DNA of 5,444 nucleotides from Tannerella sp. Lineage in GTDB: Bacteria > Bacteroidota > Bacteroidia > Bacteroidales > Tannerellaceae. The translations under genes were made by a program, and so were the position numbers. The notes under the pieces are model-generated. The model was not told the DNA's origin. It ran no database searches and saw only the letters and a list, made by a program, of their open reading frames with translations. Below are positions 1-5,444 of the stretch, piece by piece. The stretch's first letter is position 1, and every line of letters begins with the position of its first letter. The DNA is taken from assembly GCA_031261145.1 (NCBI GenBank), contig JAISJX010000429.1:1-5444 (forward strand), in the 5' to 3' direction.

Positions 1-12
1 AACAAAAGAAAA

Positions 13-31
13 TGATAGAAAACTGATAGAA
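13..31. repeat. TGATAGAA direct repeat
   Basis: TGATAGAA occurs at 13-20 and again at 24-31, an 11-base period (one helical turn) in A-rich DNA. The spacing would suit a pair of protein-binding half-sites on one DNA face, but there is no further support and the low base complexity makes chance likely. Confidence 0.25.
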
Positions 32-125
32 TAAGTGGCCATTAGGTACTGCCGGAGAACCATTCCATGTATAACGTGAGTTCGATCGAAGCGCCTCCTT
101 GCCACCTTGTTTTTTCTCACAAAAC

Positions 126-180
126 AACCTCAATAGCAGGCAGAAATCATCCCAGACGCCAAAACCTCATTACCTCATTG
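126..180. repeat. Three short CCTCA(A/T)T direct repeats
   Basis: On the plus strand CCTCAATA (128-135), CCTCATTA (165-172) and CCTCATTG (173-180) are near-identical 8-mers. The last two are directly adjacent, and the first and second share the flanking AA. Read on the minus strand they are copies of (A/T)(A/T)TGAGG. They could be operator half-sites for a leftward gene off the left edge, but so short a repeat may be chance. Confidence 0.3.
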
Positions 181-195
181 GTTGGAAGAAAGCGC

Positions 196-227
196 AAAAA
201 AACTGCGGCGTTGCGGCGCCGCAGTTT
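196..227 (-). terminator. Rho-independent terminator of the 945-residue receptor gene
   Basis: On the minus strand an 11-base stem, AAACTGCGGCG pairing with CGCCGCAGTTT (arms 217-227 and 200-210), closes a 6-base loop (211-216). The 3' arm runs into seven consecutive T residues (complement of 196-202). The stem is perfect and G/C-rich and begins 82 bases after the stop codon of the upstream gene. On the plus strand the hairpin is followed by CCACAATC with no U run, so termination should act only on leftward transcription. Confidence 0.9.
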
Positions 228-309
228 CCACAATCTCATGTCAAAAAAACTAAACTATCAAAACCATGTACTAAAAAAAATTATTATAAAAACCTAACTG
301 TTTTGTTCT

Positions 310-3147
310 TTAAAAAGGCGGTCTGCCTCCGCCCCCTCCCGAAGGAGTTCCGAAACTCCGGCCTTCTCCACGCTGCTGGCCATCGCCTCCGCCCGGCCCC
401 GGCCTTCTCACATCCGACGCGCTGGCGCCTCCGCTAAAGATGCTGAACCGGTAGATAAAGCTGACAATGAAGTAGCTGGTCAGCGTATTGTATTCCGAAT
501 AACGCATCGTGTTGTCGGTTGAAGTAAAGGAGATATTACTGCGGTCACGCAGGATGTCGTAGATTTTAAACTTGAGCGTTCCCGAATTGTTTTTGAGAAA
601 CGCTTTGGAGGCAGACGCATTCCAAAGAAGTTCTTCCTGCTGATACCCTTCTGCATAACCTGAATTGGTGGAGTAATTGATGTCGCTCTCTATCTGGAAA
701 TTGTAAGGCAGGTAGATAGTGGTTGAAGCGCCTCCCCCGTAATTGTACGTTGTCAGGTCGTTTTGTTCCTGCAACGAATTTTTGGTCTTGTTATAGCGGA
801 TGTTTCCATTCAGACCGAGGTCGAGGTATGTCGAGCGAAAATTGATACCGGCGCGTTCCGACAGTGAAATACCTGTATTCGTATTTTTTTTGTCGTTGAT
901 AAAACCGTTGGCTTCGCTATAGGTCAAAAAACTCATGGAGTTAATCGAAAATTTCTTGTTTTTGAGCGGCCTGTTAAATATGATACGGGCATTTCCGTTG
1001 TAGTTTCCGTTTACATTTTCATACGTCGTAATCCGTTTGTGCGTATTCGCGTCAAAGATCGATTTGTTCACCACCGCATTCAAGATATAATTCCCGTTCG
1101 CCATGATCATAAAAGCCGACTGGCTTTCGGGAACAAACTGTTGATAGCGGATACGCAACTCGTTGGTGTAGGTCGGTTTTAATTCAGGATTACCGATGGT
1201 TGTATTCAGCGGGTCGGAAATATCGGCAACCGGTTGTAACTGTGACATCGAAGGCTGGGTGGTACGGCCGTCATAGTCGATACGCAGGTTCGAGCGTTTG
1301 TCGAAGCGGTAATTCAATTGTGCGGTCGGCGAGAAGTTCGTCACGTGCCGCGACATGGAATACAGCGTATTATCGCCTACAAATGTTTCGGTCTTCGAGT
1401 ACGACGGGTCCACATTGAATCCGATGGTATAGTTATATTTTTCCCGTACGGCTTTGAAGGCGATGCTGGCGCGTTGTTCGACAGCGCTGTTTCGCGTACT
1501 TTTACTATAGGTGGAATCCAACACCGTATAATTTCCGGTCGCATCGCTGTTAAATGAATTTTTCAGCGATTCCCGTTTATTCTGGCTGATCCGGTAGGTC
1601 GCCTGCAAAAAGTTATTCCTTCCGAGCGGTTCCACCCACGACGCATAAGCCCGGTAGTTGTAGCCGCTGTTATCGTAGCGGACTTTTTGATCAATGATGT
1701 CGCTGGAATCGGCAAACATGAAATATTTTGTATTCGAGTTGTTCACCCCGTTGCTGTAAGTATCGTTGTAACCTCCGGAGATAGAACCGCTGAGTACGCG
1801 GCCTTTGTCGTTCAGCTTGCGGCTGATTTCCAAGCGGGCGGAAGCATTGTAACCTTCGCCGTCGGATAGAGCCGCGGAGCGGGATGAGTTTATGGAATCC
1901 TGCTGATTGTCTAACGAGTAGGAGTTTATATCCTCACGGCTATTCGTTTGGCTGTAACTGAAGCTCGGCTGGAAGATCAATTGAGTCAACGTATCGAGTT
2001 TCCATTCCATGCGGAAATCAGCCCCGATATTATTGCTGAGGGTGTTACGTTTGTTTTCACTGTGATCATACGAACTGCTGTCGCGCGACAGGATATATTC
2101 CGTATCATTCATGCTTTCCGTGTCATTGTCCGAATGGGAATACCGGATGTTTCCGCCTGCTACTAATTTGGGACTAAACTCTTTGCTGAAGTTTGTACCG
2201 ATATTGCCGGATGAAGTGATGCCGTTTCCGCCACCGCCGCCGAATCCGCCACGTCCGCCGCCCATTCCGCCAAACATGGCGCCGGCCATATCCGAAAATC
2301 CCATATTATTGGTGTTATTGGCTCCGCCCATAATCGTAAACTGGTCATTATTAATAAAACGATTGACCATAAAGTTTCCGTCATAACGCTCTTTATTTCC
2401 GAGGCCGCCATAAGCGTTCCCGAACCAGCCTTGTTTCATTCCGGGTTTAACGGTCAGGTTGATAATGGTTTCCTCGTCGCCATCGTCAAAGCCGGTCATC
2501 ATTGCCATATCGCTCTTTTTATCCAATACCTGCACTTTATCGACCATTTTGGCCGGGAGGTTTTTGGTGGCTACTTTCGGGTCGCTGGAGAAAAATTCCT
2601 TGCTGTCAACCATGATTTTTTTGACTTCTTTGCCGTTGACCGTGACTTTTCCATCAGAATCGATTTCTACTCCCGGCATCTTTTTCAGCACGTCCTCCAG
2701 CACAGAACCTTCGGCTACTTTGTAGGAGTCGGCATTGTATTCTATCGTGTCGTTGCGGACGGTGACTTCCACCGCTTTAGCCGTGACAACCGCTTCGCCC
2801 AGCATGATAGCGTCTTCTTCCATTTCCAATTTCCCTACATTGACGGGATTCACTTTACCTGTGATTTCAAGCATTTGATAAATAGATGCATATCCTATAA
2901 AGGAAACATTTAAAAGGTATCTTCCCGTTTTCACATTTTTGATGGCGAAAAAACCATCTTTCGTGCTGACAACACCGTTGATAAGGGTGCTGTCTTTCAA
3001 ATTTAGCAAACGGATAGCCGCTTGTTCGATAGGTTCTTTGTTCCCTGCCTTTTCCGTAACATTTCCTCTCACTTCCACCTGCGCGATAACTCCCTGCATG
3101 GATATTAATAGAAGAAACATAAAAAATAAAACTCTTTTCTTTGTCAT
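310..3147 (-). CDS. Outer-membrane beta-barrel receptor with carboxypeptidase-regulatory-like domain (TonB-dependent receptor-like), complete
   Basis: This 945-residue protein is probably an outer-membrane transporter or receptor of the Bacteroidota barrel family (Pfam OMP_b-brl_3 type). Residues 1-22 form a signal peptide: basic MTKKR, a hydrophobic core, and cleavage likely after GVIA. Residues 25-107 are a carboxypeptidase-regulatory-like beta-sandwich. LGEAVVTAK (116-124) leads into a plug (about 118-235) with VNGKEVKKIMVD (170-181) and TGFDDGDEETIINL (218-231). The barrel runs from about 239 to 905 in alternating, aromatic-rich strands, with DPLN at 645 and GNPEL at 652. A glycine-rich loop lies at 291-309. 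The last strand ends YRFSIFS, followed by a 40-residue Gly/Pro/Arg tail ending RPPF. No cysteine was seen. The frame stays open upstream to 3375, inside the neighbouring gene, but the ATG at 3147 is chosen because it directly precedes the signal peptide. The same-strand neighbour upstream encodes a related barrel. Ligand unknown; TonB dependence is inferred from the family. Confidence 0.93.
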   Translation of the reverse strand: MTKKRVLFFMFLLLISMQGVIAQVEVRGNVTEKAGNKEPIEQAAIRLLNLKDSTLINGVVSTKDGFFAIKNVKTGRYLLNVSFIGYASIYQMLEITGKVNPVNVGKLEMEEDAIMLGEAVVTAKAVEVTVRNDTIEYNADSYKVAEGSVLEDVLKKMPGVEIDSDGKVTVNGKEVKKIMVDSKEFFSSDPKVATKNLPAKMVDKVQVLDKKSDMAMMTGFDDGDEETIINLTVKPGMKQGWFGNAYGGLGNKERYDGNFMVNRFINNDQFTIMGGANNTNNMGFSDMAGAMFGGMGGGRGGFGGGGGNGITSSGNIGTNFSKEFSPKLVAGGNIRYSHSDNDTESMNDTEYILSRDSSSYDHSENKRNTLSNNIGADFRMEWKLDTLTQLIFQPSFSYSQTNSREDINSYSLDNQQDSINSSRSAALSDGEGYNASARLEISRKLNDKGRVLSGSISGGYNDTYSNGVNNSNTKYFMFADSSDIIDQKVRYDNSGYNYRAYASWVEPLGRNNFLQATYRISQNKRESLKNSFNSDATGNYTVLDSTYSKSTRNSAVEQRASIAFKAVREKYNYTIGFNVDPSYSKTETFVGDNTLYSMSRHVTNFSPTAQLNYRFDKRSNLRIDYDGRTTQPSMSQLQPVADISDPLNTTIGNPELKPTYTNELRIRYQQFVPESQSAFMIMANGNYILNAVVNKSIFDANTHKRITTYENVNGNYNGNARIIFNRPLKNKKFSINSMSFLTYSEANGFINDKKNTNTGISLSERAGINFRSTYLDLGLNGNIRYNKTKNSLQEQNDLTTYNYGGGASTTIYLPYNFQIESDINYSTNSGYAEGYQQEELLWNASASKAFLKNNSGTLKFKIYDILRDRSNISFTSTDNTMRYSEYNTLTSYFIVSFIYRFSIFSGGASASDVRRPGPGGGDGQQRGEGRSFGTPSGGGGGRPPF

Positions 3148-3155
3148 AATTGTAA

Positions 3156-3160
3156 CCTGA
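3156..3160 (-). promoter_or_regulatory. Weak ribosome-binding site for the 945-residue receptor gene
   Basis: The minus strand reads TCAGG followed by eight bases (TTACAATT) and the ATG at 3147. The AGG core is at usable Shine-Dalgarno spacing and supports this start over the longer in-frame extension. The match is short, as is common in Bacteroidota, where A-rich leaders often replace a strong site. Confidence 0.4.
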
Positions 3161-3192
3161 TTTTTTTCTTTCAGGAATTTGACGCGGCAGAA

Positions 3193-3200
3193 CGAAAATA
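3193..3200 (-). promoter_or_regulatory. Candidate Bacteroidota -7 promoter element
   Basis: The minus strand reads TATTTTCG, one mismatch from the Bacteroidota -7 consensus TAnnTTTG, about 45 bases before the ATG at 3147 and downstream of the intergenic hairpin. No TTG-type -33 element is found at the usual 19-21 base spacing; that space is filled by A-rich DNA. If functional, it would give the 945-residue receptor gene its own start, with a leader of about 40 bases. The call is tentative because such 8-mers occur by chance in A/T-rich DNA. Confidence 0.25.
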
Positions 3201-3231
3201 GTTTAAGAATGACTTTGATTTTTTTTATTAT

Positions 3232-3289
3232 TAACAAAATAAGTCCCGCAAGGGCGACACTTGAGGATGTGTCGTTCTTGCGGGGACTT
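3232..3289 (-). terminator. Intergenic long hairpin, probable terminator or attenuator after the upstream receptor gene
   Basis: Arms 3241-3260 and 3269-3289 form a roughly 20-pair stem around the 8-base loop TTGAGGAT (3261-3268). The right arm has one extra G (bulge). Positions 3253-3254 (GG) face 3275-3276 (TT). Read leftward, the structure starts 24 bases after the stop codon of the upstream receptor gene and its 3' arm is followed by ATTTTGTT, a short imperfect U-rich run. Position and shape suit a terminator, but the U run is interrupted and the minus-strand stem contains a CC/AA internal loop. It could instead be a partial terminator or an mRNA-stabilising hairpin in a two-gene transcript. 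Confidence 0.55.
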
Positions 3290-3313
3290 GACAAGAGCAG
3301 GCTTATTAAAATA

Positions 3314-5444
3314 TTATCTTCCGGTTTCCTGGCTACCGCCCCCGATTTCGCTGCCTCCGCTGCGCTGGTCATCATTGTTGATTCCGCGACGCGCCTTTTT
3401 CACCTGCGTATTCATTTTTCCGAAGCGATACATCACACTGAGGCGTACGGTCTGTCCCCAACGGTAACTATCTGTTCTCATGGTGTATGTAGGGTCGTCA
3501 TAGCTGGATTTGTAATGAATTTTCCGCCAGAACGGGTCGGAGACATAGACAGAAATATCTAATTTGTCTTTCAGTAGTTTTTGGCTGGCTCCCAAGCTGG
3601 TATAGAAGAAATTGGAGCCTTTTCCCTGCAACATGATATAGGGAGAGCCGCCTCCTGCATTGGCGGAAATGCTCCCGCCTTTCCAAAGCGCCAACCGGGC
3701 GCCGAACGAACCGCCAAAGTTAAACCCTTCATTATGACGGTCGAGGTCGTTATTTGAATCCAGAATAATATAATTTAACCGTCCGTTGAAATAGACATTT
3801 ATCTTCGCATTCGGACGGTATGAAGCATACAGGTTACCCCCATACCGTTGGTTGGAACCGATATTCCCGTAGGTCGTATGGCGAACGCCTTCGGCGGTGA
3901 TATACGAGTACGATTCAATGGAATTATCCGTGATGGAGCCGTTCAATTCCAGATTGAGATTGAATTTGGGCGAAAACTGTCCGTAGGAGGCAGAGAATGA
4001 ATGTGATACTTCGGCGTCCAAATCCGGATTACCGTATTGGATATTCAACGGATCCATATCATTCACATAAGGATTCAACGCCCAGATGCCCGGACGGAAA
4101 AGGCGTTGGGTATAAGACACTTTCACGGTTTGAGCCGGTTTGAGTGAATAGGTGAAATTGATGTACGGAATCACGTTGAAAAGCGTGTTGTTAAACTTCG
4201 TGTCCACTTGCGATATAAAAAGGCCGTCGTTCCAAGTATATTCGACGCGAACGCCTGCTTTTGTACTGATTTTATTATATTTGTAAAGATACCCGCCATA
4301 CGCTCCGACGATGTACTGGTCGTAATTAAGGTCGTTCAGGCGGCTCCGGTCTTCGTTCCATTGGTTTGTCGCCGAATCGTGGACAAAAATATCCGTTTCG
4401 CTGTAATTACGGCGATAAATGCCTTTTAATCCGGTCTCTACCTGATGGCGCTCGCTCAGCGGATCAAAGTAATCGAACTGGAAGGTGTGCGTTTGGCCGG
4501 AAGCGTCGTTGTCCGATTTCTGGCGATAGGTGATGTAATTCAGTTCTCCATCAATATCGTTTTCGTTCTTCGAGTCTTGCGGATTATAATCCACTTTGTA
4601 AGAGATTGTCAGCGTCTTATCCTTTTTCGGAAAACTCCGCTGGTAGTCGATATTCCCGGAGAGGAAACCAAACGAACTTTTTCCATGAACGATATTGTTG
4701 TAACGGCGTACAACGTTGTTGCTGATATTCCGGTCTTCCGTCGTATTTTTAGTATCGAAATTCGAATTGCCGAAGTATCCCCAGGCGGAAGCGCTGATCA
4801 GGTTCATTGAGTCAATTTCGTAACCGGCTTCAAAATTCAGGCTGTTTCCGCCTCCCTTATATTTGTTTTTACCTCTCGAATCCGTATAATGGTATTCGTC
4901 GCTGACTAAATTGACTCGGCTGGACTCACTCTCCGATTCAGGTTGTTTGTATTGGTTGTTATAAATGTTTGTGGAAAAACTGAATTTGTCAATACTGGCT
5001 GATACGTATCCGTTTACGCCATATCCTCCGCGCGAATCGGCATTAAGGCCGACGCTGCCGGTATAACCGTTTGTTTTTTCTTTGTTGGTGATAATGTTGA
5101 TAATACCGCCGACGCCTTCCGCTTCGTATTTGGACGATGGATTCGTAATGACCTCAATGTCTTTAATCGAATTGGCCGGCATACTTTTAATCACCTCCTT
5201 AAAATTATTCGACATCAGGCTGGAGCTTTTTCCATTCACCAATACTTTGTAGTTGGACTGTCCGTTAAGTGTCACATTATCTTCGGAATCGACCGTCAGC
5301 AACGGCACTTTGCGGATGATTTCCAGCAGCGTATTCGTCTTGGCTTCGGGATCGGCTTCGACGCTGTAAATCAATTTATCGGGATCGCTTTTGATAAGCG
5401 GCTTTTGGGCTGTGACACTTACTTCTTTCAGTTCAATGCCTTCT
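3314..5444 (-). CDS. Outer-membrane beta-barrel receptor (TonB-dependent receptor-like), 5' end beyond right edge
   Basis: The reading frame is open to the right edge, so 709 codons plus a TAA stop are visible and the N-terminus is missing. The first visible residues, EGIELKEVSVTAQKPL, are the usual junction between an N-terminal carboxypeptidase-regulatory-like domain and the plug; a signal peptide and that domain are expected off-window. The plug spans in-window residues 5-120 and ends in NPSSKYEAEGVGGIINIIT (101-119), a conventional plug signature of these receptors. The barrel covers about 124-676, with RLFRPGIWALNPY and then DPLN (464) and GNPDL (471), shared with the downstream protein. 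The last strand ends MYRFGK, followed by a 33-residue basic then Gly/Ser-rich tail. No cysteine was seen. A TTG at 5374-5372 could be mistaken for a start, but it lies inside the plug domain and coding continues upstream of it. The role is probably uptake or binding of an unknown ligand at the outer membrane. Confidence 0.92.
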   Translation of the reverse strand, partial: EGIELKEVSVTAQKPLIKSDPDKLIYSVEADPEAKTNTLLEIIRKVPLLTVDSEDNVTLNGQSNYKVLVNGKSSSLMSNNFKEVIKSMPANSIKDIEVITNPSSKYEAEGVGGIINIITNKEKTNGYTGSVGLNADSRGGYGVNGYVSASIDKFSFSTNIYNNQYKQPESESESSRVNLVSDEYHYTDSRGKNKYKGGGNSLNFEAGYEIDSMNLISASAWGYFGNSNFDTKNTTEDRNISNNVVRRYNNIVHGKSSFGFLSGNIDYQRSFPKKDKTLTISYKVDYNPQDSKNENDIDGELNYITYRQKSDNDASGQTHTFQFDYFDPLSERHQVETGLKGIYRRNYSETDIFVHDSATNQWNEDRSRLNDLNYDQYIVGAYGGYLYKYNKISTKAGVRVEYTWNDGLFISQVDTKFNNTLFNVIPYINFTYSLKPAQTVKVSYTQRLFRPGIWALNPYVNDMDPLNIQYGNPDLDAEVSHSFSASYGQFSPKFNLNLELNGSITDNSIESYSYITAEGVRHTTYGNIGSNQRYGGNLYASYRPNAKINVYFNGRLNYIILDSNNDLDRHNEGFNFGGSFGARLALWKGGSISANAGGGSPYIMLQGKGSNFFYTSLGASQKLLKDKLDISVYVSDPFWRKIHYKSSYDDPTYTMRTDSYRWGQTVRLSVMYRFGKMNTQVKKARRGINNDDQRSGGSEIGGGSQETGR

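Larger units (their letters stand above)
1..195. other. Intergenic region without recognisable gene
   Basis: This stretch lies beyond the terminator of the leftward gene. Short open frames on the plus strand (for example from 67 or 99) have no ribosome-binding site, no recognisable domain and a basic, low-information composition; they run antisense across the terminator. I see no tRNA, riboswitch, insertion-sequence end or CRISPR pattern. It is probably the upstream region of a leftward gene beyond the left edge, or plain spacer. With the 3' untranslated stretch at 228-309, the whole gene-free region is 309 bases. Confidence 0.6.

Noticed and set aside
3..10. TTCTTTTG on the minus strand as a -7 promoter element at the left edge
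   Set aside because: It mismatches the TA of TAnnTTTG and no -33 TTG lies at the expected distance; not distinguishable from chance in A/T-rich DNA.
67..437. Two overlapping plus-strand small open frames (67-297 and 99-437)
   Set aside because: Both cross the leftward terminator in antisense, one also running into the receptor's 3' end; they lack a ribosome-binding site and have lysine/arginine-rich low-information sequence.
2163..2411. 82-codon minus-strand open frame in another phase
   Set aside because: It overlaps the glycine-rich and early barrel region of the 945-residue receptor in a shifted frame and has no independent support.
2431..2913. 160-codon open frame on the plus strand
   Set aside because: It lies entirely antisense to the well-supported carboxypeptidase-regulatory-like and plug region of the minus-strand receptor. 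It has a phenylalanine/histidine/aspartate-rich composition typical of an antisense shadow, and no ribosome-binding site.
4445..4810. 121-codon open frame on the plus strand
   Set aside because: Antisense to the barrel of the upstream receptor; hydrophobic-looking residues arise from complementing barrel codons, with no domain or start signal.
5372..5374. TTG as a start codon of the upstream receptor gene
   Set aside because: Coding continues in frame to the right edge with plug-type sequence (TAQKPLIKSDPDK), so a start here would cut through a conserved domain.
310..5444. SusC/SusD-type polysaccharide utilisation locus
   Set aside because: No SusD-like lipoprotein, glycoside hydrolase or regulator is present, and the barrels are shorter and of a different plug type from SusC proteins.

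Overview
The window looks like chromosomal DNA from a member of the Bacteroidota, most likely the order Bacteroidales. The evidence is the protein content: two large outer-membrane beta-barrel receptors of a type abundant in that phylum, one with an N-terminal carboxypeptidase-regulatory-like domain. Ribosome-binding sites are weak and the intergenic DNA is A/T-rich, which fits. Genus cannot be fixed from the sequence alone.

Both genes are on the minus strand, so transcription runs from right to left. The upstream gene (3314 to the right edge) enters the window already inside its plug domain; its signal peptide and N-terminal domain lie off the right end. A 166-base gap (3148-3313) follows. 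It holds a 20-base-arm hairpin with a short U-rich run, probably a terminator for the upstream gene, and a weak promoter-like element for the next one. The second gene (310-3147) is complete: signal peptide, carboxypeptidase-regulatory-like domain, plug, barrel, then a Gly/Pro/Arg tail. It is followed by an 82-base A/T-rich 3' untranslated stretch and a textbook intrinsic terminator (196-227). Positions 1-195 hold no supportable gene, only short repeats.

The two proteins are homologous in the barrel: both carry D-P-L-N-x3-G-N-P-[E/D]-L. Their plug domains belong to clearly different subtypes, so they read as a tandem pair of related receptors with different gating or ligands, not as a recent duplication. 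Both lack cysteine and both end in low-complexity tails beyond the last barrel strand. No substrate, lipoprotein partner, sigma/anti-sigma pair or enzyme is visible, so the ligand cannot be named. I see no convincing new biological system here; the points worth checking are the divergent plugs, the post-barrel tails and the strand-asymmetric intergenic hairpin.
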